Source: Edaphochlamys debaryana (lineage: Eukaryota > Chlorophyta > Chlorophyceae > Chlamydomonadales). Taken from it: 64,000 nucleotides of DNA. The stretch lies in assembly GCA_016858145.1 (NCBI GenBank), contig JAEHOE010000004.1, positions 1,302,001 through 1,366,000 of the forward strand, in the 5' to 3' direction. Below are positions 1-11,533 of the stretch, piece after piece. Position 1 is the stretch's first letter. The number at the start of each line of letters is the position of its first letter. A program made the position numbers and the translations under genes. Below the pieces are notes generated by a model. That model saw nothing but the letters and a program-made list of their open reading frames with translations. It was not told where the DNA came from and made no database searches.

Positions 1-258
1 CAGATTGTACATGTTCTTCAGGAAGAGCGAGACGATGGTGCTCAAGTCCGTGAGCGTGGTGGCCGCACCAGCCTCCTGCGCCGCTTTCATTCGCATAATG
101 ATCTCCTTCTGAGCCTGTAAGCTGGTCTTGAAGCACGCCGACGAGAAGGACAGCTTATCCTCGGGCACGGCCAGCAGCTCCGCCAGCACCTCATCGGGGC
201 TGAACCGCTTTGCCGGGGCGCCATCGGCCGGCTTATCGGCCACGGCCGTCTCAGCCAT
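1..258 (-). CDS. unidentified protein, 5' part (runs off window)
   Basis: The frame starts with an ATG at 258 and stays open for 86 codons to the window edge, so the 3' part is missing. The N terminus (MAETAVADKPADG) is Ala/Pro/Asp-rich. A charged, helix-prone segment follows, containing FSPDEVLAELLAVPEDKL and an amphipathic stretch around QAQKEIIMRMKAAQEAG. No membrane segment, signal peptide or known domain motif is visible. It is transcribed away from the fusion gene that starts at 712, and about 450 bp separate the two ATGs. I do not recognise the family. The reading frame is supported by codon bias (G/C at third positions) and by a start in good context, but a single open exon of this size is modest evidence. 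Confidence 0.55.
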   Translation of the reverse strand, partial: MAETAVADKPADGAPAKRFSPDEVLAELLAVPEDKLSFSSACFKTSLQAQKEIIMRMKAAQEAGAATTLTDLSTIVSLFLKNMYNL

Positions 259-711
259 TGACTACCTTTGGTTAAGATCAAGCTCGAGGCTACCGGCGAC
301 CCAAATGCAAGGTCAATTGGCGCGACGCAACTCGCTCGTGGTTTGGGTTGTGGCGTGGACGGGGTGCTCTCCAGCTTGCTGTGCGCGTCAATCTAACGTT
401 CGAGGGAGCAACTCGCGATCGGGCGGCGGACAACCGAAAGTCGGTTGAGGCCATGCGTGCGATGACCCGAAATTCGCCAGAATGAGCCCCACCGCAAGAC
501 ACATATAGACGCAGGGCGTCCGGTGACTAGGCGATTTGTTAGAGCCGCGAGCCCAGTAGACCTCGATCACAAGCGCATTTCTGTGAACCCAAACGCACCA
601 GCCACGCTAAGCAGCGTGCAGCTCAAGTACAGGACAAGCTTCTCACGGCTAGCGCACCACCTCGCTTGCACCCTCGGCGGCGGCTCGGTCCGAGGACGCC
701 AAACACGCGCC
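259..711. promoter_or_regulatory. divergent intergenic region / presumed bidirectional promoter
   Basis: This 453-bp gap lies between two divergent ATGs (258 on minus, 712 on plus). It is less GC-rich than the flanking coding DNA and presumably carries both promoters and 5' UTRs. I see no clear TATA box. An in-frame extension of the plus gene back to 523 begins with GTG, not ATG, so it is probably 5' UTR. Confidence 0.45.
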
Positions 712-3700
712 ATGGCGCCAGCGGCCGAGTCCGGCGCGACCACAGCGCCTGGCCACCAGGAGCAGCAGGCTGCAAGGCCTCGCGTGGTGTCGCTGCTACC
801 GTCTGCCACGGAGCTGCTGGTGCTGCTGGGCGCCGAGCTCGTCGGGCGCAGCCATGAGTGCGACTTCCCGGAGTGGCTGCAGGAGGCGGGGGTGCCCGCC
901 CTCACAGGAGCCCTCAACAAGTAAGGACCGCCAAAGGAGCAGCAGCAGGCGGCTGGGGACAGGTGCTGCCCTAAAACCTCCAGCTGGGGTTCTGGGACGG
1001 GTTCCACATCCTCACGCTCCCCCTCACGCTCCCCCTTCACCTCCTCCTCCTCTCCCCCCCTCTCCCCCCCTCCCCCCCTGACAGGTTCGAGTCTTCCCAG
1101 CAGATGCACGACGCCACGTGCGCCAGCCTGGAGGCGGGCGAGGGGCTGTACACGCTGGACACGGAAAAGATCAGGTACGGCAGATACGACGGGATCCTGT
1201 CCGGTCTGGCGGGGTCTGGCCCAGTCCGGGAGGGCTCCTCGAGGCCAGGTAGGGGTCAGGCGGCCGGGGAGGTCCTAGCGAGGAGGTCTCGACGGGGCAA
1301 GGGGGGCAGAAGGGGGGGGACGCGGCGAGGGTGGCCGAACTTCTGGGGACTGCCTGGTGGCAAGGGTCAGGTCCAGGGTCCAGTCCGGCCCGGTCCTCTC
1401 ACGGCCGACCCAGGGTCAGGTCGGGGAGGTCAATGGGAGAAAGTCTCGAGGGGGCACGGGGGCAGGAGGCGGGGTCCACGGCCGAGTGCAGGGGAGCTGG
1501 GGCGGGGCACGGGAGAGGCCATCAAATTCATTCATCCATCATTCCCAACTCCCCGACCCCCCACCCAACCCAACCCCACCCCCCATACAGCAATCACCCC
1601 CAACTCCCAACCCCGAACCCCCCCATCCCCCACCGCAGGTCCCTGCGCCCCGACTTCGTCGTGACTCAGTCCCTGTGCTCCGTGTGCGCCGTGGATCTGG
1701 ATCTGGTCAAGCGGGTAGGAAGCATTACTAAGCGATTGCCTACGGGTCGGATCCCTTGAAGCATGCTGTCCCAGGTTGAAAGCAGGCTGCCCCACAAGTT
1801 AGAGCATTTACCGTTGGAATCCTTGGTCAGGTTTGTATGCCGGGGTAGGCAATCTTACTTGAAGCAGGTCCGCTGACACGGAGATCCCTTCCCGTACAGG
1901 CAATCACAACGCTGGATCCGGCCCCGGTGGTCATCGACACCAACCCCGCCTCGCTGGATGACGTCATCTCGGATCTGCGGCGGTTGGGATCCAAGCTGGG
2001 CCTAACCGCCGCCGCCGAGACCGCGGCGGCGGCGCTGGAGGCCCGCATCGCGGCCGTGGTGGCGGCGGCGGCGGAGCCGCCGGCGGCCGCCGCCAACGGA
2101 ACCGCAGCCGCGGCCGCCGCTGATGCTGTGCCGGGCTGGAAGCAGCGGGCGTGGGTGGCGGAGGGGCGGAAGCCGAGGGTCGTGTTTCTGGAATGGACTG
2201 CTCCGCTGTTCCCCGGCGGCCACTGGACGCCTCAGATGATCGAGATGGCGGGCGGGAAGTGCCCCGTCAACCCGCCCAGGTGGGCCCGGGCTGGGCCCGT
2301 ACGGAGAGGTTGGGCCTGGATGGGCCCAGGCGGGCTATGGTGTATTAGGCTAGGGTTTTGGGCTGCAGTTGAGGAGCATTGACCCAGTGTGTGACCCCGC
2401 AGGCCCGGTGGTGGGTCCGGCCCCTCCCGCGTCACCCCCCCGTCCGACGTGGAGGCAGCGGATCCGGATCTGATCATCATCGGCCCATGCGGCCTGGATC
2501 TCAAGGCCACGCGCAAGGAGATGGCGGCGCTGGCCAGGGAGGCGTGGTGGTGAGCAGGGGCCCCAGGGCATGGGGGCATGGGGCCTGGTCCAAAGGGGCC
2601 AGGTCCATGGGGGGACACGAGTCCACGACGGTTGGACGGGCCATCATGCCAAGGCTCCCGCTCTACCGGTACCCAACACACGCTTCCCCCCCGACGCCTT
2701 TGCCTTCTCCTTCCCCCACCCCGTTCAGGCAGGGCCTCCGTGCCGTGCGCACCCCCGGCTGTGTGGTGCTGGTGGACGGCAACCAGCACTTCAACCGCCC
2801 GGGGCCCAGGCTGGTGGGTAGTTGGGTGTTGGGAGTTGTGGGGTGGGGGGCTGGCGTTTGTGGGGCTGTTAGGGGCGGGCCTGGTGGGGGGGGGGCCTGG
2901 AGGCCTAGTGGGGAGAGTTTACAGCTCCGTCCGCTGTGGTGGTACGGCCGCTGCTGCTGCACTTGCCCTTGCTCCTGGCGATCGGCCCGGGAGCCCCGGC
3001 TTTCTCCCCCACCCGCTTCCCATAAGGCTTCGCTTGATCAACCAGTTTGCAGCGTCAGTTTGCCCTTGACTTACCGCCATGCCCCCCACCCCTACCCCAC
3101 TCCCCTGCAGGTGGATGCGCTGGAGTGGCTGGGCGGGCTGCTGGCGGGCGACGAGGGGCGCATGCCGCCGGGCTTCCCCTGGGAGCAGTGGCACGGCGGG
3201 GAGGGCCAGGAGGAGGGGGCCGCGAAGGCGGAGGAGGGGGGCAAGGAGGCGGTGGAGGGCGGCAGCGGGTGAGTCGTGGGGGCAGAGGGAGCCGGGGGGC
3301 CTGTGGGGACCGGCTGAGAGTTCGGGGCGCTGGACCACGGGATGAAGGGTTTCCACTTAACACTTTAAACCCGGTCGGTTCGATGATTCTGAGCATTGGA
3401 CCAGGGGGTTACAGGGCATTCGGGGTGTTGCCTGGGTGCTCGGGGGTCATACCTAAGTCTGGGGAGCCAAATGGAGACGGTCAAGCATGCGGTACGGAAT
3501 GATCTGAGGGCGTGGGTTGCGGGCTTGGGTTGCGAAACAAGTGTGATCGCCTGAGTGCATTGAGCCGGGGGATGCAGCGTCACTCATGTCCAGGGGGAGG
3601 GGACAACTCTTGGAAGGGAGCCCAGGGTCTCATGGACATCGGACCGCGATGAGAGCTGCGGGCTCGGGTTGCGCACGCTGACTGTAACGAACCACCCTTT

Positions 3701-5971
3701 GCTCCCCACGCCCCGCCCCTGACCGCAGTGCTGCGGCCGGCCCGGCCCCACGCCACCGCCCCCTCGCCACCGCCTGCCCAGCCCCCTGCGCCAGCCCCTC
3801 TGCCACCCCCACAGCCCCCCGCGCCAGCCCCGGCCCCGCCGCCTGCTGCGCCCCCGCCTGCAGCAGCCAGTCCCAGCCGGTCCTGTACGACGATGCCTGC
3901 CGTACGTCGTGTACGGCAGGCCCGGGGCCGTGCTGCGAGGGCAGCGAGCGCGACCAGGATGACCCAACCGCCGACGGCCACGGCAGCGTAAAGGACCCGT
4001 GGATCCCAACCGTCAACGTTAAAGACCGTTGGGCGGTTACACCGCCGGGCGCACTGCCGGTTGACATCGAGGACCTGCACGCGGCCGCGTGCGAGGAAGG
4101 ACGAGCGACGTACACGGATCCGGCCACGGGATTCTCCGTATTTACGGCGGCGGGCCTGGCGCAGCGGCAGTGCTGTGCCAACCGCTGCCGCCACTGCCCC
4201 TGGTGAGGAGGGGGAGGGGGCCGCGGAGGTGGCGATCGGACGCGGGTACAAGCCACCAGAGAGAGATCCCAATCTGTCCCCTGTCCCGTACGGTCAGACC
4301 AATGAGGTTGTGGCGCGTCCTGAAAGCGCACTCCCACCCTAGCATGCTCGCAACCCCTCCTTTTGTCCAACCCTTCCAGCATTGTGTCCGGGAGCGTCCG
4401 ATGACTTCTTGCCCCTTCAACTCATCCAAGCCTGCACCCCGTCTCCTTTCGTTATCCCCTGCTCCCCAGGGCGCACTATCGCGTCCGCGGCCGCCCCCGC
4501 ATCAACCGCCTTACTCAGCCCACACTCATGCAGCCGCCGCCGCCGGCCGGCCGCAAGGCGGCGGCGGCGGCGGCTGGCGGCGGCGGCGCCGTGACGATCG
4601 TGGTGTACGGCGGCGGCGCTGACGCGGACGAGGTCGTACGGCGGATCTCTTCGCCAGCGGTGGTTGGCGGCGCCAAGGGCGAGGAGCTGAGGGTGAGATC
4701 CAAGCCCTGCAGGGGACCCATTAGCCCTTGGTACCTGGCTCCCTTGCAACCCCGCAAATTCCGCTCACCCCGCACACCCATGCGGACATTCAGAGCCCTC
4801 TTTGACCCAGTCCCCCTCCCCCTTATTCCAACCCTCCCCCCCTCCCCCCTCAGGCCATGGCCCTGCTGGCCCTGGTGGACTCAGACACCGGGGCGCTGCT
4901 GGAGCCAAGCGCATGGGGGCAGGGGGGAGGCGGGGAGGGGTCTGGAGCAGCTTCCGCCAGCTTCCCAGGCCCGGGCGCCTCGGCCCCCGCCGCCGCCTCG
5001 GCCCCCGCCGCGCCGCGGCTGCACGCCTCTGCCTCTGCGCCGTCCCTTATTGGGGAGGCGGCGGAGGCGGCGGCGGGGGGCGGCGGGGGTCTGGAGGGGG
5101 CGATGGAGGCGAGCCTGCGGAGCGGCGTGCCGTTGGTGGGCGTGCCCCTCAAGGTGAGGGGGGGAGGGGGGGAAAAGGGCCGTGTGTGTTTTGCCGACGC
5201 GTCCAGGCCGGGTCCTGGAGGCTGCGGATGAGACGCAGGCAGGAGGGGGGGAAGGCCGGCAAGAGGGCCGAGGCAGTGCAGGGATGAGGGCGAAGGGGGA
5301 GGAAAGAGCAGGGATGTATAGCAGAGCCACGGCAGGGACTCCCTCCCTGCCGGCCCCACAGCAGCACGCCCCGCCCTACGCCTCACACACTTCGCCCTTG
5401 CTTGTGTACTGGAGGGGTAGGAAGACGCCTTGGCCTGTGGTGCGGAGCCGAAGCCCGCACCCATCCCGCCCATCCCTTGTCCTCCCTGTGTGCGCCCCCC
5501 AGGTCCAGGGCTGCGACTGGCTGCACCGCCCCGCCGCCGCCGCGGCTGCCCTGGCCTACGCAGTGGGGACCGCCGCCGAGCTGCTGCGGGTGAGTCGGCC
5601 GACGGCGAGGGCGGTCAGAGACGGGGATGCGAGATCCGGTGGAAGCTGGGGGGGGGGCACCACACACGTGCTTGGGCTTCCGACCAGGGGCTGGGGCTGG
5701 GGCGGTTTCAAAGCATCGGCGGCAGTTGTTGGCGCCGCATCCTCCATCGCGGAGGGCCCTGCGGCTAGGCTTACCCTGCATTGCGGTGCCACGCTGTGGC
5801 TTTGCCAGGCTTTGCTGCCTTGCTTTGCCACCGAGGGCCGTCACGACACGCAACCAGCAACACCCCGGAACCGCCGCCTGCATTGCCCCCCAGGCCCCCA
5901 AGATTGCTGCTGTCGTGGGCTCTCCCGCCTCCTTCGCGGCAACGGCAGCTGCAGCTGCAGTCGGCCGCTAG
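712..5971 (+). CDS. TroA/BtuF-like + DUF5522 + degenerate Dph6/PP-loop-like fusion protein
   Basis: Twelve exons (712-920, 1085-1174, 1639-1714, 1900-2279, 2403-2549, 2729-2813, 3111-3268, 3729-4202, 4470-4692, 4854-5153, 5503-5589, 5894-5971) join in phase to give 768 residues. Residues about 24-380 resemble periplasmic substrate-binding proteins of the cobalamin/hemin type: RVVSLLPSATELLVLLG near the start, a SHECDFPEW motif, and WTPQMIEMAGG near residue 235. A Pro/Ala linker leads to a DUF5522 domain (about 495-540) with the pattern TYTDPATGFSVFTAAG and the Cys signature CCANRCRHCP. The C-terminal part (about 575-768) resembles adenine-nucleotide alpha hydrolases/Dph6: a beta strand followed by GGGADAD where SGGKDS is expected, then LLALVDSDTG and SGVPLVGVPL. 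The PP-loop lysine is missing, so ATP hydrolysis by this part is doubtful. No signal peptide is seen. The start at 712 has an ideal GCCATGGCG context. The substrate is unknown. Confidence 0.8.
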
Positions 5972-7372
5972 GCGGAAGGCCACCTCGCAGGCAGCCGCAG
6001 CACTGCGATGGGCGGCAGAGGTGCTTTGGAGTTTGGACGGAAGCGGCACGCTCGCCGGAGGCTCGCGGCCTGGTCGAGGAGGCGAGCGCGCTGCATCGGG
6101 CTCTACCGGTGGGGCTGAGGTGGGAGGCATCCAAAGGGAAGCGAAGAAGCGAAGCCTAGGGTACTGTCAGCGCAGCGCTCGAAAGCGTAGACTATGCTAT
6201 GTCAGGGGAGAAGACACGACGCCCGGATGGGGATTGGGGTCCTGCCCGGTCGGATGCGTGCGGCGGCATGGGGCGGCACAATGAGAGTGTGTGGCACCCT
6301 GAGAGAACTCGGTTAGGCAGCCGAAGACATGTACACACACGAGAGCGTATTGAAGAGTCGAGCACGGCACAGTCAGAATACAGAGTTTGTTTGTCAGGGT
6401 TATTCTTTCTTGGGTATAGAGGCGTGTCGAGTCGATAACTGAAGCCATGCGCAGCGGGGGCACTCGCTGGAAGCGCCCACGAGCGGGAGGTTGGGCCAAT
6501 GTTTCTTATGATGTCCGGTCCTCACGGAATGACTTGGCTTGCGGGAGCGTGCGAACTGCGCTGCGCTCGTTGTACGGAAGAGATTCGGGCATTAGTCAGC
6601 CTCATTGCTTATGTGGCGGGGGCGGGGGGCTGGCGCATGGGCCTGGGCGTGTGGCGGTGCATGTGGCGGTTGGCGTGGAGCGAGTGCCGTGCGTCGGTGT
6701 GGTGATTACGGGTGCGCCGCGCTGCAATCCCAGCCCGGGGCCTCGTACCGTCGTATGCTGTTGGCTGGAAGGAGCTTAGCCAAATGCCTTCTGTGGTTTT
6801 GAGCAGTTCGGGTGTCGACGGAGGCGGTGGGGGCGGTGGCGCCCCGGAGAGGCAGAGCGGTTACACAGGCTGAGGGGGCGAGCTGGCGGGGCCACATCAG
6901 ACGATTAGAGTCCCCATTGTTGGATCCTGGATCGCATGGCGCCCGTCCACCGGCAAGCCCGCATACGGTACCACCTTGGCATAAGCGAACGGGCCAGGCT
7001 AAGACCAAACCTCAGGCGTCAGACCTCGCTTGGGAAGTTGTCCAGGGCTTCAACGGCCCTGGGGCCTGGGCCGAAGGAACAGCCAGCACAGTGTCCTGCC
7101 CCTTTCCCCCGTCACCGTATCGCCTTGCTGCACGAGGGCCCTGAGCAACCTCCCTTGGGGTTCAAGGACATTCAGCACAGGATTTTGCCCCTGACTCTCT
7201 CGACCTCCTCGGCTCCTCGACCTCCTCGACCTCCTCACGAAGCAACCTCGCTCGCCGGCCTCGCTTGGGCCTTCGGCCTTGGGCACGAGGGCCCTGAGGG
7301 CCTGAGCAACCTCGCTTGGGCTTCACGAACAGTCAGCACAGGAGGTGTCGTCCCTCGCTCTCTCCGACTGCC
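5972..7372. other. intergenic region with converging 3' UTRs and a degenerate 47-bp repeat
   Basis: No convincing exon is visible. The region should hold the 3' UTRs of the plus fusion gene and the minus gene ending at 7373. Three diverged copies of a roughly 47-bp element occur near 7055-7100, 7145-7191 and 7306-7354, each centred on CAGCACAG followed by a pyrimidine-rich tail. The DNA between them is rich in CCTCGAC repeats. Confidence 0.5.
6861..6865 (-). terminator. possible polyadenylation signal TGTAA
   Basis: TTACA on the plus strand reads TGTAA on the minus strand, the usual green-algal polyadenylation signal. It lies about 510 bp downstream of the minus-strand stop at 7373, an acceptable 3' UTR length for volvocine algae. 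Confidence 0.3.
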
Positions 7373-8018
7373 TTACTCAGCCCTGCTGCGCCTTGCCCAA
7401 CCCACCAGCGGCGGCACCGCCGCCAGCGCCGCCAGCAGGTACCGCATTGCCGTACCGTCCTCCCACACGCTTGCCGTACTGGCAGTTGCACTGCTCTGCG
7501 AGCCCGCTGTATCCACCGGGGTCGCCGCTTTGGCCCCCTCGTCCGGCGGCTGCGGGGCCTGCTGCGTGGGGCCCCCCTGGGCCCCGCCTCTGCCCGACAT
7601 GCGGACGAGCAGGCCCTCGAAGGCCCCCATGAGGCCCGCCCACGTGGCCCCGATCGTCCACAGCTGACCGTTGGAGAGGGAGCCGCCGGGTTGCGAGGCC
7701 TCCAGCCCTGCGACGGGTGAGGGGTGGGGGCCAGGGGTGGGGAAAAGGCGGGCAACAGACAGCTGACGGCTGATTGCATCGCATGCTCCCCAGATCCTGC
7801 TGATGTTCCGCACTTGATATGAGGCGGTTGGTGACCGCCGCGAAGCACGTCAGGTCGAGGATGGCGCACACGGGATGCGCATGCCGCATAAGGATTTTCT
7901 TATATAAAAGCTCGCGAGTAGCGCCGTTGGCCACGGCACTCATTGCTAGGAGTGGGAAAAAGGCCAGCGAGGCGGCCAGCACAGCTGACGTTGGGACAGG
8001 GCTTCTTGGCTCGGACAT
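7373..8018 (-). CDS. small multi-pass membrane protein, unknown function
   Basis: Two exons (7814-8018 and 7373-7707) with a GTGCGG donor and a GTCGCAG acceptor encode 179 residues. Exon 1 gives a short N terminus, then a hydrophobic stretch (SAVLAASLAFFPLLAMSAV, about residues 11-29), a basic loop (LLYKKILMRHAH), and a second hydrophobic stretch (CAILDLTCFAAV). Exon 2 adds a third (WTIGATWAGLMGAFEGLLV), a polar Gln/Pro/Ala-rich loop, and a last hydrophobic segment (YLLAALAAVPPLVGW) ending with a basic tail. Three or four membrane passes are likely. No family motif is recognisable. The exon phases agree and the stop is TAA. The 3' neighbour on the same strand upstream is BTB gene A. The target membrane cannot be told from sequence. 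Confidence 0.6.
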
Positions 8019-9210
8019 GTTGCTTCGTTCCGGAGCGACACGGCGCCTTGCGTTATTTGTATTGCCGACTTGTATCAAGACGTTGGTTTACGCCAATGCC
8101 TTCTCGAGTGGGTCGCTGGTACGGCCATACAGTACGTGCCGAGCCACATTCAGGCCACATTGGGGGCCTCGCAGGGAGGAAACACGTGCCCGCCGATCCC
8201 CACGCCACCGACCCCTAGCGAGGCTTCACACCGAAGCACGCAGGAAACGCTCCCCGACCTCAGGACCTCAGGACCGTAGACATCATCCACACTAAAGAGG
8301 AGACGCCCAAGCACCCCCTGACTCCAAGCAAGCCCTCGACTCCAAAGCCCCAGCCATGAAGCCCGTGTATGTACGTCGACCCCTGGAACCTCGGGGCCCT
8401 GGCAGCCGACTCCGAGACGACCAATCGACTAAGATAGCAACACTGGGCCCGGGTCTATGCGCGCCGGCCCCTAGCAAGGCTTCACACCCCACGAATCAGC
8501 GCTCCCCGATCTTGGAACCTCGGGGCCCTGGCAGCCGGCACACCGTAGACACCACCCACAGACCACACATACGGTACATTCGTGGTTGCCCCACCGGCTC
8601 CCCGCCTAAGACCCACCGTGCCCAAAGCATGGCCATCTCAACAGCCCATTCCGTTGCATGGCAAAGGACGCGATCCGCAAGCCGCTGCCCTCCTCCTCCC
8701 CATAGAACCGCGAAACTGTGGGTTTGCCACGCACGTACGGTATGCACAGCTGCGCGCCGACTAAAAACCAACAACTAGCTGCTGCTGAACAACGTCCCCA
8801 CTCCAACGTCCAACCCCGCCTCAACCCTACCCCATCGTCTGCTAGCTGAAACCTTATGCTGACCTTTGGGTCCCTCAGCATGTGCATAGTCATGCACACG
8901 CCTACCGGTACTACACAGGTTGCGCGACCTTCGCCACCTGCGGCATGCACCTCGTCCCTCCAGCTCAGTGCCGTGCCGCGCAGGCAATGTGCAGCCGGAA
9001 GTGCCCCGACCTCGCCTCGTCCGCGCCTCGTCCGTGCTCAGGCCGTGCTGCGAAGCTCAGCCCATGCCTGCAGCGCATCCCGGGCCGTGCGGCGCCTGCA
9101 GCGCACCCCAGCCCGTGCCACGCTTGCTGCGCATCTCAGGCCGTGCTGCGATGCGCGGGCTTTGCTGCGCCCGCAGCGCAGCCCAGCCCGTGCTGCGCCT
9201 GCTGTGCGGC
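8019..9210. other. intergenic region / 3' flank of BTB gene A
   Basis: I found no gene here. It presumably contains the promoter of the gene starting at 8018 and the 3' UTR of BTB gene A. Two diverged direct repeats are present (about 8213-8290 and 8466-8552), sharing a CCCCTAGC-AGGCTTCACACC head and a CGTAGACA-CACC tail. The phrase GGAACCTCGGGGCCCTGGCAGCCG occurs at about 8386 and 8514. Confidence 0.45.
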
Positions 9211-9215
9211 TCAGG
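9030..9215. repeat. imperfect GC-rich tandem repeat near BTB gene A stop
   Basis: About six imperfect units of roughly 30 bp built on CAGCCCGTGCTGCGCCTGC-GCGC follow one another up to the stop codon of BTB gene A. Variation is mostly single-base substitution. The same words recur next to the 3' end of BTB gene B near 12690-12740, so the array may have spread with the gene family. Confidence 0.5.
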
Positions 9216-11533
9216 CCGTGCGGCGGCGCTTGGCGCTGCGCGAGGACAGCCCCGCCATGAGCCCCAGCGCCAGGCGGCGGTTGGCCGCCAGGAGGCGCTC
9301 CAGGGAGGGCTCGGCGCAGTCAGCGACCTGGGGGGCGCGGTGGCGCGGGAGGGAGGGGTGGGGGGCAGTCAGCGCTGCCGCTGAAGGCGCACAGTCAGTC
9401 AGGGCAGAGTAAGCGTGCATGCCTTACATCAGGCTGTGTGGACCGCCATATGTGGCAACCGACTGTCAATGAATCTCAGGCCGCCTGAACGAATAACGTA
9501 GGTTTGAACGGAGCCCAGTCCACCCACCCACCTCATCATAGTGCTCCACCAGCCACTCCTTGAGCTCGGCAAGCAGCGGGGCGAAGGAGCCGCCCAGACG
9601 CTCGGCCCACAGCAGGGAGCCCACCACCGTCTCGGCGGACACGCCCGACAGCACCACCACCTGGGCGTCCGAGCACAGCTCCGGGAGCAGCAGACGGTCC
9701 GCCAGCTCGGCCACGGCCGGGGCCAGGGCGGACGGGATGTCCACGGCGCCGGTGTAGAGCCAGCGCAGCACGAGGGCGAAAGCATCAGCAGGGTCCACGT
9801 CCGGCAGGCTCAGCTCCGCCGCAGCCCCGTCCGCAAACCCACCCTGCAGTCGCTGTTGGAAGTAGTCGCTACGGGCGATCAGGATGGCCCGGTGCACGGG
9901 GAAGCGGCGGTCGCCCACCACGAGGGTGAGGTCCGCGGTGCCGTCCGGCTGGGCGTCCAGCAGCGCGCCCATGTCGGCGTGCAGCGAGCCGCAGGGGGCG
10001 CGGGCCTTGGGCGCTGGGCACAGCAGCGGGCACGGCTTGAGTCCCACGTCCAGGAGACGGATGGCGCTGTCTCGAGAGGCCCCCAAGCAGAGGTGTCCGG
10101 AGGGTAGGATGAAGGGGCGGCCAAACGTGCCCTTGAGACCCATGGCTGACCCGGCTGGAGTCAGGGGCCCAGCGCCAGAGCCCAAGGTCGTGACCGTACC
10201 GTCCGGCGCGACCCTCCGTACGGCGGTCCGCCAGGTGATGGCCACGACGGCCTCTTCGTCATCCTCCTCCTGCGATTCTTCCTGCGTCTCATCAGCATAG
10301 TTGTCAGCGACGATGACGGCGCCGTCTCCGTTGACCACACAGCCCCACAGGCCGCAGAACCTCGCCTCCTCGCCCCGGCCGTCCTCATCCCCCCACTCGC
10401 CCTCCCGCCCCGCCAGCAGCAGCGGGGCGGGGGCGGCGGGGCTGCCATCCGGGTTGAGCGGCAGGCGGTAGAGGGCAGTGCGTGTGGCGATGATGAGGTC
10501 GCCATCGGGCCCGGCTGAAGGGTGGTAGGCAAGGCCACAGATCCTGCTTGCCGCACGGTAGGGCAGCGTGGTCACCTTCACCCGCTCCTCCCCAGCGCCC
10601 GCCAATGCATTGGCGGCCACAGGTGCGTCTGGGCTTGCCCCTGCCCGCCAGGACTCCGGCAATTGGAGATGGGCGATGCGGTCAAGTTTGGCTCCTCCCA
10701 GGGTGTACAGCAAGCCTGCAGAGTCGCGGGGACCCAGGGGTTAGAGGTGACGAGTTAAGGAGCCCCGCCGTAATCATAGCAGGATAGCGGGTAGCGGCCC
10801 CTAGCGGCTCACCACGGCCATTGGAGCAGATGTAGGCGGGGTCGGTGAGGCGCGCGTCAACGCCAAGCCCATCCACTTCTCCGCTCTCGAGCCGACATCC
10901 AGCCACCACACTGAGTGTATTGTCGGCGGTCAGGCGGCCCACGGCGTTCTCGAGCCTCACGAAGACGGACCCACTGAAGGGGTCGTAGCAGGGGCTGGAG
11001 AGGTGCACCTGGGCAACGGGGCCGCCAGGTGATGAGGAGGCTAGCCCTGCCCAGGCATCAAGGCCGGCCGAGGGAGACACGCAGTCCAGACAACTCAGTC
11101 CCAAGTGGCTTGTGAGCGGCACGCGGTGGCCCCATAGCCTCCGGCCACGTTAGAAACCGACGGCCGGGACTGCCCGGTGGCCGCCTGCTGGAGTTCCGCC
11201 AGAACGCACAGGCACGCAGTGACCTCATGGTCCCCCGGCCCCACGTACCCTGGGCTGCCGCACCCCGGGATGCCCCCGAGTTCCGCACGCTTCAGCTACA
11301 CGTACCCCGGGACGCGACTGGTAGCGAGTGCGCTCCGCTGGAATCTCCTCGCCGACCTCGTAGGTGTCGAGTTCGGGGCCCAGAACAAGTTCTTTGCCCG
11401 CAGCGACCAGTGGGTGAATCCTGCCCGCGCCAGTGACAACGATCGTCTCGACCTCCGCGAGGCCTGTCCCCGGTCGTGTTGCGACTCCAGTTGCTTCACC
11501 AGATACGCAAAGCTTGCATTTGTAAGGCGGCAT
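9211..11533 (-). CDS. BTB/POZ protein with NHL-like repeats, paralogue A (intact)
   Basis: Four exons (11306-11533, 10813-11008, 9532-10715, 9211-9327) join in phase to 574 residues. Exons 1-2 and the first half of exon 3 form NHL/beta-propeller-like repeats: NTLSVVAG with LTDPAYICSNG, then LLLAGREGE with EEARF and GAVIVADN, then VRRVAPDGTVTTL. A BTB/POZ domain follows (about residues 385-495; DLTLVVGDRRFPVHRAIL, LRWLYTGAVDIP), then a BACK-like helical segment (SAETVVGSLLWAERLGG). The C terminus is basic (KRRRTA). BTB-BACK proteins usually dimerise and recruit cullin-3 ubiquitin ligases; that role and a substrate-binding propeller are inferred. The last exon is separate here and in gene C but fused in B, D and E. 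The splice phases match paralogue D exactly. Confidence 0.8.

Noticed and set aside
523..711. N-terminal extension of the fusion gene as a transit peptide
   Set aside because: The extension would start with GTG; the ATG at 712 has a much better context.
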